64,000 nt of DNA from Glaciecola sp028401415. Its GTDB lineage: Bacteria; Pseudomonadota; Gammaproteobacteria; Enterobacterales; Alteromonadaceae. The translations under genes were made by a program, and so were the position numbers. The first letter of the stretch is position 1. Every line of letters begins with the position of its first letter. The notes beneath the pieces are model-generated. The model saw nothing but the letters and a program-made list of their open reading frames with translations. It was not told where the DNA came from and ran no database searches. The stretch spans positions 186,001 through 250,000 of the forward strand of contig NZ_CP171821.2 in assembly GCF_028401415.2 (NCBI RefSeq), in the 5' to 3' direction. Below are positions 16,765 through 26,177 of this stretch, piece by piece.

Positions 16765-18441
16765 TTACGATACCTTCAAAAGGTCTTTAGCGTTAGCGAT
16801 TGCTGTATCTGTCAGTTCATCGCCGGCTAGCAAACGCGCTATTTCGTTTACGCGTTCTTGTTTTGTAAGCTGCAGCACTTTAGTCTCAGTACTCTTCCCA
16901 TCTGTCAGTTTAGTGACAAACAATTGGTGGTGCCCTTGAGCGGCGACTTGCGGCAGGTGCGTCACACATATCACCTGGCTTTGTGCACCTAAAGAATGCA
17001 GCAATTTTCCAACAATAGATGCGGTCTGACCGCTGATACCTGTATCGACCTCATCAAATACCATTGTGGGAATACTAAAGTCGCGAGAACGAATTACTTG
17101 GATAGCAAGACCAATTCGTGCCAACTCGCCTCCAGAAACTACCTTCTCCATCAAGTCAGGCGCTTGACCTGGGTTAACGGATACTAATATTTCTATCTTG
17201 TCATTGCCTCTAGCGCTTGGTGCAGAGCTTTCATCGTGTTCAACATGGGTATTAACAACGGCATGAGGTAAGTTCATTTGTTGAATGCTGGTAGCGATCT
17301 CTTTCGATAATTGCTGCGCTGCAGTTGCCCTTGATTGATGAAGCGCAGTTGCACTATTTCGGTATGCTGATAGCGCCTTTTCGCAGCTTTCTTCTATAGC
17401 TTGTAAAGATGCTTCCTGTTTATTTAGTTGGGATAGTTCTTCGGCCAAACTAGCGTGCGTTTCGTGAAGGAGCTCGGGCGCGACCTTATGCTTACGCGCA
17501 ATGTCCAACGCATCTGAGTAACGTTGCTCAATTAATGCTAGCTGTGCAGGGTCTGATTCAAGCGATGACTGGTAATTGCTCAGCTCTCCATAGGCTTCTT
17601 CTAATTGAATGGATGCGCTTTGAAGTAAGTCGTAAGTCGATTGCAGAGCATCATCAGAGTTGAGCAATTCTCCTAGTTCTTTATTTACTGTGTTGAGCAT
17701 CGCGATCACGTTACCGTTATCATCATCTTTTAATGCATAGCATGACTTCTCTGCAGTTTCTCTTAAGTCTTGTACGCTATTGAGCTTTTTGAATTGCGCT
17801 TCAATGTTTTCAAACTCGCCTTGTGCAATAGCAAACTCATCAAGCTCATCGACCTGATATTGTAAAAGGCTTAATCTATCTAAGCGTTGTTGCTGCGCAT
17901 CTTGGAGTGCCTTTAATTCTTGGGATTGTTTTTTATATTGTTGATAACTGTCTACCGTGTGTTCGAGTAAATTTTGATGCTGTGCGTAGCCGTCTAAAAG
18001 CGATAGCTGATTCTCTGATTTAAGGAATTGATGATGGTCGTTTTGACCGTGTATATGAATGAGCTTACTGCCAAGCGCTTTGACCTGCGAAAGATTTACC
18101 GCTATGCCGTTAATAAAGGCTTTTGAACGGCCTTCAGCGCTGACTACGCGGCGTATGAAGCACTCATCAGGATTGTCTTCTTGACTGAGCATTTCTGTAT
18201 TCAATAACTGCTTTACATGCTCAAGCTTACTGATATCGAAATGAGCAACAACTTCCGCTCGTTTTGCTCCATTTCTCACGATATTCGCTTCGGCACGCTG
18301 ACCTAAACATAAACCCAGTGCATCTAAAGCAATAGACTTACCTGCACCGGTTTCTCCGGTGATGGCAGTTAGTCCTTTTTGCACGCTCAATTCTACATGT
18401 TTTACGACGGTGAAATTCTTTATGTCAATGTGAACAAGCAT
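16765..18441 (-). CDS. recN: DNA repair ATPase RecN
   Basis: An SMC-like ATPase acting early in double-strand-break repair. Walker A GETGAGKS is at residues 29-36, the ABC signature region VSGGELARIGLAIQV and Walker B MVFDEVDTGISG are near residues 430-480, and a long coiled coil lies between. Length 558, the usual size. A LexA box lies directly upstream, so SOS control is expected. Unusually, a cyclophilin gene separates it from nadK. Confidence 0.96.
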   Translation of the reverse strand: MLVHIDIKNFTVVKHVELSVQKGLTAITGETGAGKSIALDALGLCLGQRAEANIVRNGAKRAEVVAHFDISKLEHVKQLLNTEMLSQEDNPDECFIRRVVSAEGRSKAFINGIAVNLSQVKALGSKLIHIHGQNDHHQFLKSENQLSLLDGYAQHQNLLEHTVDSYQQYKKQSQELKALQDAQQQRLDRLSLLQYQVDELDEFAIAQGEFENIEAQFKKLNSVQDLRETAEKSCYALKDDDNGNVIAMLNTVNKELGELLNSDDALQSTYDLLQSASIQLEEAYGELSNYQSSLESDPAQLALIEQRYSDALDIARKHKVAPELLHETHASLAEELSQLNKQEASLQAIEESCEKALSAYRNSATALHQSRATAAQQLSKEIATSIQQMNLPHAVVNTHVEHDESSAPSARGNDKIEILVSVNPGQAPDLMEKVVSGGELARIGLAIQVIRSRDFSIPTMVFDEVDTGISGQTASIVGKLLHSLGAQSQVICVTHLPQVAAQGHHQLFVTKLTDGKSTETKVLQLTKQERVNEIARLLAGDELTDTAIANAKDLLKVS

Positions 18442-18464
18442 ATCAGTCTCCGATTTACGCTATA

Positions 18465-18480
18465 CTGGTAATATATACAG
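18465..18480 (-). promoter_or_regulatory. LexA (SOS) box of recN
   Basis: On the minus strand CTGTATATATTACCAG, 24 bases upstream of the recN ATG. It fits CTGT-N8-ACAG with one mismatch and is close to the E. coli recN box. It shows that the strain has an SOS regulon with this box type, which supports the reading of the intI-proximal box. Confidence 0.85.
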
Positions 18481-18555
18481 TATGTGAAATTCTGTAAAGA
18501 CTGATTTCAGATCAAGCGCGATTTAAATCCAGAATCATTTAACCTTGGTAGGTGT

Positions 18556-19356
18556 TCAGCGATTAAAACGCATACGCAAGTACGCTATAACACCCATCAG
18601 ACCCAAAAAGAACACACTCGTGCTTCCACCGCCACCACCATCGGAGCTTGGATTGTTTGGTGTAGGGGTTGGAGGAGCGTTTAGTAAGGTATTGCGAACA
18701 GGGTTAAGATTAGGGTTTGTTATACGGGTATTGTCAATTACCACCACGTCGGTAACTAGAACGAAGTTATCACCATCTGGAATAGTGCCTTGAGCTACAT
18801 CTAGGTCGCTAAAGTTGCGCAAAGGTACTTCTGAGAAAGTGCCTGAGTCTAGATTAACTCTTCTTAATTCAGCAATCGCGTCGACCACTTCCATACCGTT
18901 ATCGAGCACTTGACCAAACACGGTAAAACCGCCGTTTTGCACATCAAGATTGCCTGAATTGTTGGCTAAGTTTACAAAAAATTGCGATGTCGCACTATTT
19001 GGATCGCCTGACAGTTTTGCCATCGCAAGCGTACCGCGCACATTTGACAATACCGGCTCGTTTACCACAGGCACACCGGTAGGTACGGTATCAAATGGTA
19101 TGGAGTTGTTATATTGAAAGCCGCCCATTTGGATGATGAAGTTTGGCACACCGCGGTGTATTACATTATTGGCGTAAGCGCCCGAATTGACATATTCTAG
19201 AAAGTTTTCAACGGTTTCGGGGGTGGTGTCGTCAAATAAATTGACTTGAAAGTCACCTAAAACAGTTCGTACCTCAACGACAGTTGCCCTTGTAAAAGGC
19301 GCAACTAAAAGCAAGAAGCTCAATGCAAATAATGTTGAATATCGAGTAAAGTTCAA
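18556..19356 (-). CDS. Exported cyclophilin with GlyGly-CTERM-like tail
   Basis: A peptidyl-prolyl cis-trans isomerase of the cyclophilin type. The start is probably the TTG at 19356 (AGGA seven bases upstream), giving a signal peptide ending near PFTRA; an ATG at 19395 would add 13 hydrophobic residues. Cyclophilin landmarks are VIHRGVPNFIIQMGG, NSATSQFFVNLANN and GGFTVFGQVLDNGMEVVD. The C-terminus SSDGGGGGST, a hydrophobic helix, then RMRFNR is the layout of GlyGly-CTERM sorting signals processed by rhombosortase in type II secretion bacteria. It is therefore likely a surface-directed foldase. It sits between nadK and recN. Confidence 0.87.
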   Translation of the reverse strand: MNFTRYSTLFALSFLLLVAPFTRATVVEVRTVLGDFQVNLFDDTTPETVENFLEYVNSGAYANNVIHRGVPNFIIQMGGFQYNNSIPFDTVPTGVPVVNEPVLSNVRGTLAMAKLSGDPNSATSQFFVNLANNSGNLDVQNGGFTVFGQVLDNGMEVVDAIAELRRVNLDSGTFSEVPLRNFSDLDVAQGTIPDGDNFVLVTDVVVIDNTRITNPNLNPVRNTLLNAPPTPTPNNPSSDGGGGGSTSVFFLGLMGVIAYLRMRFNR

Positions 19357-19544
19357 AACAATTCCTATACTTATCAATAGTAGTGCTATGGTCACAAAAG
19401 GTGAGATGATAGCTCACTTCGTCTAGTAAAACTATCACGCCAATGAATAACAAATTTATAAGATATAGTGATTAGGATGAAGCCATTATCAATCGTCAAT
19501 CCAGCCAGATACTTCTCTGCGTTTGTTTAACGCGGCATGTCGTA

Positions 19545-20417
19545 TCAGTAGAGCTTACTGCCCCAATTAAGCTTAGTTCTAAGCACATTGAAGTAGTTAT
19601 AGTCTGGCGGGTGCACAAGGCTAAGATGATTTTTATTCTTGCGAATTTTCACGTAATCACCAGGTTCAACCGAAATGACGACATGGCTGTCACATGAAAT
19701 CTGCACATTGTCTGTGTTTTGCTTTGAAATTTTGAGCGTTATTTCACTGTTTGCATCAATAACCACTGGACGACTACTGAGGGTATGCGGAAACATCGGA
19801 ACCAGAGTCAAGGCGTCTAAGTGCGGCACCAGAATGGGGCCACCACCTGAAAGAGAGTAAGCAGTAGAGCCGGTCGGCGTAGCAATAATGAGCCCGTCTG
19901 AGCGTTGCGAAAATACAAAGTCACTGCCAACATACAGTTCGAACTCCATCATATGCGCCACTTTGCTATGGTGCAGCACTACTTCATTGATGGCGCTGTG
20001 TGAACGTTGGAGCTTTTCGCCGCTAAATACTTGAGCTTCTAAGATAAAGCGTTTTTCTCGAAAGACCTTATTGTTGAAAATGTTATTCAACTGAGAGGCG
20101 ATATCCTCTGGATTAATGTCGGTTAAAAACCCTAAATTACCTCGGTTTACGCCAACTACGTCAATCTCGTGTTGTGCAAGTACGCGAGCAGCGCCGAGCA
20201 TGTTTCCGTCGCCGCCAACCACGATTGCAAGGTCAGCTTGCTCGCCAATTTCAGACATGCTCGCAGCGCGAATATTGTCATTTAGGGTTTGTGCAATACG
20301 GGTCTCAGCAATAACGTTACAATCGCGTGATTTTAGCTCGTTGACGAGTGTTTCAATACTGGCTTGCGTGGCCTTATGACTGGGTTTACCAATCAGGCCG
20401 ACCGTAGAGTAGCGCAT
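19545..20417 (-). CDS. nadK: NAD kinase
   Basis: Phosphorylates NAD to NADP. The GGDGN motif is at residues 68-72. The second signature is PTGSTAYSLSGGGPI, and the C-terminal beta-sheet region is present (SRPVVIDANSEITLKI). Length 290, as usual. In E. coli nadK is next to recN and grpE; here recN is two genes downstream and grpE has moved to dnaK. Confidence 0.96.
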   Translation of the reverse strand: MRYSTVGLIGKPSHKATQASIETLVNELKSRDCNVIAETRIAQTLNDNIRAASMSEIGEQADLAIVVGGDGNMLGAARVLAQHEIDVVGVNRGNLGFLTDINPEDIASQLNNIFNNKVFREKRFILEAQVFSGEKLQRSHSAINEVVLHHSKVAHMMEFELYVGSDFVFSQRSDGLIIATPTGSTAYSLSGGGPILVPHLDALTLVPMFPHTLSSRPVVIDANSEITLKISKQNTDNVQISCDSHVVISVEPGDYVKIRKNKNHLSLVHPPDYNYFNVLRTKLNWGSKLY

Positions 20418-20686
20418 AAACGGCTCTAGAGAATTAAGAACAATATCAACAGATTATACTAGCCTTGCCCAGATGCAATAGAAAAGCCGACAAAAATTGC
20501 TTTTACGGTTGCGATTGTTATAAAGAGCAAACTTATTGTGGCGGTCAGAGCCGTGTTAATACAGTGACTTGTTGTACTACAGTGTCTAAATAGCCTTTTT
20601 TCTTAATCGATTAAGTTTTTTGAAAGTTTTGCATAATCATTGCGGTCACTATTTGAACACTTGACAGATGATAAAGCGTGCATCAC

Positions 20687-21567
20687 ATGAAATACTTATT
20701 GCTTGTTCTGTACTTTACTAGTTTAAGAACAGGCGCAGAATCATTAACATTCGATGAAACATCAGACTCACCCTTTCACCAAGAGTTAAAAACTCTCATC
20801 GAAAAGGCGTATCAAGAATTGGGCTATACGCTCAACTATTTGCACCGTCCATTGAAACGAAGTTACCGTGAAGCGGAGCTTGGAAGACTTTCGGGCCTAA
20901 TGGGAAGAGTAAAGCAACGTGACAGTGCATATGAAAACCTTATCAGGGTGCCCGTGGCTGTAGCTAAGTTTAATATTGTTTTACTGGTGAATACCGACAT
21001 TTGTTCGCGTTGCGACCTCGATAATATTGAAAGGGTCGCGACCGTATCTGGCTTCGTTGGATTACAAAAGGCCATTGATAATCAAAATCTGCAGCTCAAT
21101 TTAGTGGAAGCACCTAACCGGCTCGACCTATTTAACCTGAATCCTGTTTAAGAAACGGCGCTCAGTACCGCTAGAATTGCGAATTACTGCGTTGCAAAAG
21201 CCAGCAATAGAATAACTATTACGTGACTTTTGCGCCTTGTACTTCACAATTCTAGCAGCACTGAGTGTAAAAATTAATTTAAGCATGTAAAACAAGCGCT
21301 TGCACCATTTCTTAAACAGGATTCAGGTTACTTAAAATGATAGATCATGGTCGCGTTCAGGGAGTTATTGTTAGTGACGGCCTTATTCCGAGTGAAATTT
21401 ATGCGTCACATCCAAATTGGAAAACAATACACATCGCACAAGAAGAGTTGTTTCATTACCTGCATAGAGACAATGAAGTGCTAGTTGCGGCCCTTACAAT
21501 AAGGCTTAATCGCTTGTTACTGGAAAAGAAAGCTGAAGATAACGATATGTATGTCAACGATAAATAA
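20687..21567 (+). pseudogene. Solute-binding-protein (family 3-like) gene split by an insertion
   Basis: The 5' part (signal peptide MKYLLLVLYFTSLRTGA, then FHQELKTLIEKAYQELGYTL and RPLKRSYREAELGRLSGLMG) resembles periplasmic solute-binding proteins of the amino-acid or sensor type. It stops at 21151, inside a fold-back element. The 3' part resumes at 21331 (LKMIDHGRVQGVIVSDG) and ends at 21567. The two halves belong together by content (a DLF...KMIDHGR join), but the 196-base offset is not a multiple of three, so a second small change or an imprecise boundary exists. The product is almost certainly non-functional. Its ligand is unknown. Confidence 0.8.
21133..21330. mobile_element. 198-bp fold-back (MITE-like) element
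   Basis: Perfect 23-bp terminal inverted repeats (TAACCTGAATCCTGTTTAAG... at 21133-21155, its complement at 21308-21330). Inside are two more inverted pairs: 21161-21183 with 21243-21265 (23 bp, three mismatches) and 21194-21210 with 21216-21233. The whole element can fold into one long hairpin with about 40 extra bases in the right arm (21266-21307). It contains no transposase and interrupts a coding sequence. A TA dinucleotide flanks or ends both termini, so a TA duplication is possible. Confidence 0.75.
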
Positions 21568-21634
21568 TGAGTTGCTTTCACGACATGGGTGAATTAGCTT
21601 AAGCAAAAGAGCTCAACGCTAACGGGAAGGTATA

Positions 21635-22357
21635 ATGAGAATCATCGACATACAGAAAGCCCTGAAACACGCAGGTTTTGACCCCGGACAAATTGACGGC
21701 ATTCATGGTCGCAATACAACTAAGGCGATTAAAGCCTTTCAAAAAGAAAATGGACTTAAAGTAGATGGGCTAGTTGGCCGCAACACAATTGCCGCACTGG
21801 TCAAAGCGAACGCAAGCAATGAAGTCTCATCCGCTAGCAACGATTTTGACATTCCATTGAGCATGCCTTGGATGTCAGCCGCACATAATTTAATGGGGAC
21901 GCAAGAAGTACCCGGCCGAGGCTCTAATGAAGCTATTATGGGCTGGGCAGAAGATTTAGAGCTGACATCTTATGATGATGACGATATTCCGTGGTGCGGA
22001 CTGTTTGTTGGTCACTGTGTTGGCTCTCAATTACCCGATGAACCCTTACCTAATAATGTACTGGGCGCCAGAAAATGGCAAAAGCTTGGAAATCAAGTTG
22101 AACCTCGTTTTGGGGCTATCATGGTGTTTTGGCGAGGCAGTCGGGACGGTTGGAAAGGGCATGTTGGGTTTTATTGGGCTGAAGACGATGATGCGTATCA
22201 CATTTTAGGGGGTAATCAATCCAACTCTGTCACCATAACTCGCATTGCTAAAAACCGTTTGTTAAGTGCCCGCTGGCCTGATAGTGCGCTTGAGCAAGAT
22301 GTTCATACACGTATTGCAGCGGTAAATGGAAGAGTATTGTCGGTGAATGAGGCATAG
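21635..22357 (+). CDS. Peptidoglycan-binding CHAP-like amidase
   Basis: 240 residues in two domains. An N-terminal PG_binding_1 domain (IQKALKHAGFDPGQIDGIHG, then KAIKAFQKENGLKVDGLVG) is followed by a CHAP/NlpC-P60-like cysteine amidase domain of the TIGR02594 kind, with Cys in DDIPWCGLFVGHCV and His in GHVGFYWAEDDD. No signal peptide. Such proteins occur as phage or tailocin lysins and as stand-alone wall hydrolases. No phage genes surround it, so it may be a domesticated lysin. Export would need a holin or another route. Confidence 0.82.
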   Translation: MRIIDIQKALKHAGFDPGQIDGIHGRNTTKAIKAFQKENGLKVDGLVGRNTIAALVKANASNEVSSASNDFDIPLSMPWMSAAHNLMGTQEVPGRGSNEAIMGWAEDLELTSYDDDDIPWCGLFVGHCVGSQLPDEPLPNNVLGARKWQKLGNQVEPRFGAIMVFWRGSRDGWKGHVGFYWAEDDDAYHILGGNQSNSVTITRIAKNRLLSARWPDSALEQDVHTRIAAVNGRVLSVNEA

Positions 22358-22439
22358 CAGCGTCCGTTAATACGAGATTGATGTGTGTATCAAATGCTAA
22401 TGTCGACTGCGCTATACAGACAACCAGTCGTCACGGCTT

Positions 22440-23348
22440 TCATGTTGAGTCTTCAAATAATTTAGCTCTGCCAAGTTTATTTGCTAAAAGCTGGTTGTCT
22501 TCAGCATATTTTTCCACAAAACCGGCAAGTTCATCTTTGTGTTTGTCTAGCAGACTGTTACTACCTTTAAACTTCTCGCTCAGTTCGGCCATTTTTAACT
22601 TGCGCAGGTTTTCAGGCATACCTTGATTGCTTTTATTAAACTCTCGAATCACCTTCAAGCCCTCATCGGTAAAGGCTGTGTTCTCCAATGTCGGCATCGT
22701 AAAATGACTAAGGTCTTCTAATCCAATTACTTTACAAAAGTCGTGTACTACATCACCGTGTTCTAAACACCCCTTTTCATAGATATGTACGAATACATTC
22801 GCCATGCCAAAGGCCTTGCTCCAGTTATCAAAAATCGAATTGTAGTTGTAATAATATGGCTTACCGTAAGGGATTGGGAATGGAAAGCTTTGTCCTGATT
22901 TCATAGCGGTTGAGTAAAGGCTGCAAGCGACGTCATCTTGTTTTCGAATGTACATGTGCACTTGAATGCTTTCGAAAATGCTACTTAGCAACAACTTTAG
23001 CTTACTAAACTCGTTGGTTGCTTGGAGTCTCGAGTGCAGCCATTCATTTGACATTACCACTGTATTAGCACTTGTTCGTTCAATTTCTTCTTTCAGTAGA
23101 GAATCTAAATCCCTATATATCTCGCGATCCTTTTCTTTAATAAATTGACGTAATTTGTTATCCGCATTGCTGGCATAGATAGCAAGTTTGGTGTGATTTT
23201 CTAAACCCAACACCGTTGGATAGTAAAAACCTGCTTTTTCCAGTAGCGGTCTGTTTATACGGAAGAATTTTTGAATTGATGTGCTGCCAGTCTTTTCACA
23301 TCCAATATGTAAGATTAGTTTTTTGCCGCTTTTTCCGTCAACCTGCAA
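22440..23348 (-). CDS. Sulfotransferase-like protein
   Basis: 302 residues. The N-terminal LILHIGCEKTGSTSIQKFF fits the PAPS 5'-phosphosulfate-binding loop of sulfotransferases (K-T-G-S/T-S), and VHMYIRKQDDVACSLY fits the 3'-phosphate loop (Arg followed by a helix). The rest is alpha-helical without further landmarks. Relatives modify polysaccharides or surface glycans, but no glycan genes are adjacent. The acceptor is unknown. Confidence 0.72.
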   Translation of the reverse strand: MQVDGKSGKKLILHIGCEKTGSTSIQKFFRINRPLLEKAGFYYPTVLGLENHTKLAIYASNADNKLRQFIKEKDREIYRDLDSLLKEEIERTSANTVVMSNEWLHSRLQATNEFSKLKLLLSSIFESIQVHMYIRKQDDVACSLYSTAMKSGQSFPFPIPYGKPYYYNYNSIFDNWSKAFGMANVFVHIYEKGCLEHGDVVHDFCKVIGLEDLSHFTMPTLENTAFTDEGLKVIREFNKSNQGMPENLRKLKMAELSEKFKGSNSLLDKHKDELAGFVEKYAEDNQLLANKLGRAKLFEDST

Positions 23349-23766
23349 ATTTTTACACCTTCAGAGCTCTTTAGCGCTTATTATCATTCAAATTTAGTCA
23401 GTATTTCAACGTTATGAAACTAAAAAACTGTTCAGGCAACAGTGTGAATTTCAATATATGGTTCGCCTTTATCGAATAGTGCGTTGAATGCAGCGCCAAT
23501 TCACCATAAGCATTAGATTTGATGTTGTAACGCCGCGCTTAGGGTCGTTACTTTTCGCAAGAGCATTTCATGCTGACGGCTATGATTTTACAGTTTAGCC
23601 TAATTCACAGCATTGTGAGCGTCAGTTGAATGCACAAATTACATCGTTTATTCTCTTAACATTGCAAAATTTGGTTGTGCTTAGGTTTCATGCCAATGCT
23701 GTTCATCACCTACTTTGCTGTTACTGCGGAAACACGTTTTAACGCCACTGAATTAGGACAGTCATT
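23349..23766. other. Divergent intergenic region, 418 bases
   Basis: Lies between the leftward sulfotransferase-like gene and the rightward phospholipase D-like gene. It must hold both promoters. I see AGGACAG ahead of the forward gene but no clear operator, RNA gene or repeat. Confidence 0.4.
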
Positions 23767-26031
23767 ATGAGTGCAATCCCATATTTCTATCGACTAAATG
23801 CTCGATGCGTAATGCTTATTCTTTGCATTTTCACGCTTTGTTCATGCGCTCAATTTCAAAGAAGTAATAACTTGAAAGTTTTCCACTCGGACGAGCTTGC
23901 GTTACATGCCACGGTGGCAGATTTACCTGTTGCAAGTGCGACGGTGATAACGGATAACGAAATTGCCTTCCAATCAAAGTTAGCGCTCATTGAATCCGCC
24001 ACTCAACAAATCGATTTAGCTTATTACATTTTTTCTGATGACCATACGTCCTCCGTATTGGCCTTAGCACTTATCGACGCAGCTCAACGCGGTGTCAAAG
24101 TGCGTATTTTATTAGACTACTTAAGCAGCTATAAGCATCTTGACATGCTTTCGTATCTTGAATCGCAAGGCAAGGGAAAAATCGAGGTGCGACTATATGG
24201 CCGCCCCAGTATCAATATTGTAAAAGATGCCGTGTATTTAACCTCAGGATGTAAAAGCGCGCAAACATCTGATAGTGAATGCAATGCAGAGAAATTTGCA
24301 CAAATCGAGGCTATCTTTAGCGAGGAGCAAATCAATGGCGTGCCAGCCTCTGAACTGGCGATTTCAAATTTATCTACTGATATGTCCGGCATCTTCTTGT
24401 CGGGCTTGTATGGTAAAAATCCAAATTTGATGGCGTTTGCGCTTCAAAAGGGGCAGGCGGTAGATGTAGCAGCGCTTAAAAATAAAGCGGGTAGCGCTGA
24501 TAGCAATCAATCTGAGCAAGTGAAGAAACTAGGAAAGCTATACTTTGATGCGCGATATGGCGGTGGTATCACTGCCTTAAGCGCGCGGATCCAACTCGCG
24601 TTAGCAAAGGCGGTAATGGGAGATCAAATTAACCCGGTGTTCAACACAATTAATAGCTTTTTACCCACTGAACGTGAAAATAATGCGCAGGCCAGAAAAG
24701 ACTGGGACTACCTGACTGAGTTTTTGCATCATAAACTGCTGTGGGTGGACGAGCAGCGGCTCATTTTAGGTGGTCGAAATGTTGAGAATTCCTACCATAT
24801 GGCGCCCAATTCACTGGCGAGCAAATACATATTCATGGATACCGATGTTGAGCTAAGGCTCAGCCAAATGAGTCCTTCTTTCACAAATAGCTTTGAGCGT
24901 ATTTGGGGTTTTCGCATGATGGTGGCCAATTTGGACGAAGTACGTATGCATTCTCCGAATGATTTTTTAGCAAACCAAGTCGCCTATAGAAAAGCTCAGA
25001 AAATCTGTGCTCAAAAAGCATATAAGCTTGAGACCTGTGTTGAAGATGAATATGCCAAGCACTTTCAGCCCTTGGCGGAACGTTTTAACAGCGTTGAAAG
25101 GAAGCTAGCGCTGCTGAAAGCGAGATTTGAAGATGAGTACACTATAAGCGCGGCGCAAAGTGAGAGCTTCGATATCCAAGCACTGTCTAGCGTGAGCTAT
25201 GTTGAAAACTTACCGTTTTACAATAATTCGCGCGGATACGGCTCGCTAGACGGTTTCGAAGGCGAGTATGGTAAGGGGATTCACGCAACATGGCAGCATT
25301 TGCTTCAACAGACATGTCAGGAAGCAAACGCGTCTAATCCTAAAGACATTGTCATACAAAATGCGTATTTCTTTTTACCCGCAAACCTACTTTCGTCGCT
25401 AAGTGCGATGGTGACCGGAGAGTGGGATTGTCGCCATGTGCACATAAAGGTCGTAACAAACTCTGTTCAAACGACTGATTTGAATGTGGTTAATTTAATG
25501 GCTATGTGGCAACTAAAAGCCTTTGATGACTATCGAAAAACGAATACACAAGCTGAAACTGCTGCTCAGTTTAGCTACTTCGAATATCAGGCAATCGAAG
25601 GCGAATCAATACTCTCTTTGCATTCTAAGGTTATGCTATTTGGAGATCATGCATTTATTGGCTCGGCGAATGCGGATGTGCGTAGCTACATTCTTGACAC
25701 TAACAATGGCCTTCTTTTTCAGAATGTGCCCAGTTTCGTTGATGACTACAAAAACTGGCTATTTACAAAAGGCGAAGCCCGACCGCTAGTGAAAAACGAA
25801 ACCGCTTCTATTAGCGTAGCGCAAGACATGCTTACGGCGAAAATGACGGCCGTGCTAAATACCATGTATACGCGATATGATAGCGGTGAGCGCGCTAGCG
25901 CAGAGCAACGCTCTGAGCTTAAAGCTCATGCATTGAAGACCTCTCAAGATGTTTATCAATTGTCGCTTGACCTGATGGGCGGCGATAAAGCGGCGGCTGA
26001 GCAATTTAATGCGCTTTATAAAGTGATCTGA
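23767..26031 (+). CDS. Phospholipase D-like lipoprotein
   Basis: A large 754-residue member of the PLD/cardiolipin-synthase superfamily. A lipoprotein signal (MLILCIFTLCSC) suggests membrane anchoring. Two HKD motifs: HHKLLWVDEQRLILGGRN near residue 320 and HSKVMLFGDHAFIGSAN near residue 620. Unlike ordinary cardiolipin synthases (about 480 residues), it has long inserts between the N-terminal strand block (IDLAYYIFSDDHTS) and the first HKD, and between the two HKDs. It probably acts on phospholipid or another phosphodiester in the periplasm. The exact substrate is unknown. Confidence 0.85.
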   Translation: MSAIPYFYRLNARCVMLILCIFTLCSCAQFQRSNNLKVFHSDELALHATVADLPVASATVITDNEIAFQSKLALIESATQQIDLAYYIFSDDHTSSVLALALIDAAQRGVKVRILLDYLSSYKHLDMLSYLESQGKGKIEVRLYGRPSINIVKDAVYLTSGCKSAQTSDSECNAEKFAQIEAIFSEEQINGVPASELAISNLSTDMSGIFLSGLYGKNPNLMAFALQKGQAVDVAALKNKAGSADSNQSEQVKKLGKLYFDARYGGGITALSARIQLALAKAVMGDQINPVFNTINSFLPTERENNAQARKDWDYLTEFLHHKLLWVDEQRLILGGRNVENSYHMAPNSLASKYIFMDTDVELRLSQMSPSFTNSFERIWGFRMMVANLDEVRMHSPNDFLANQVAYRKAQKICAQKAYKLETCVEDEYAKHFQPLAERFNSVERKLALLKARFEDEYTISAAQSESFDIQALSSVSYVENLPFYNNSRGYGSLDGFEGEYGKGIHATWQHLLQQTCQEANASNPKDIVIQNAYFFLPANLLSSLSAMVTGEWDCRHVHIKVVTNSVQTTDLNVVNLMAMWQLKAFDDYRKTNTQAETAAQFSYFEYQAIEGESILSLHSKVMLFGDHAFIGSANADVRSYILDTNNGLLFQNVPSFVDDYKNWLFTKGEARPLVKNETASISVAQDMLTAKMTAVLNTMYTRYDSGERASAEQRSELKAHALKTSQDVYQLSLDLMGGDKAAAEQFNALYKVI

Positions 26032-26072
26032 GCGCTTATCTGAGTGTCACTGTCAAAGGCCTTGCAACAAAG

Positions 26073-26121
26073 CGAGTCTTGCTTTGGCGATAGAAAATCG
26101 CCAACAAGACTTGTGTTGGCG
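26073..26121. terminator. Stem-loops between convergent PLD and 3HB dehydrogenase genes
   Basis: CGAGTCTTGCTTTGGCGAT (26073-26091) pairs with ATCGCCAACAAGACTTG (26097-26113) with one bulge. CGCCAA (26099-26104) could alternatively pair with TTGGCG (26116-26121). The two mutually exclusive hairpins lie between two convergent genes; no T run follows. Probable bidirectional terminator-like structure. Confidence 0.5.
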
Positions 26122-26177
26122 TTTCATCTAAAGCGATGAAAGCCAATGTCGGCAAGGTGGTGACAGGCGTACTTTGC

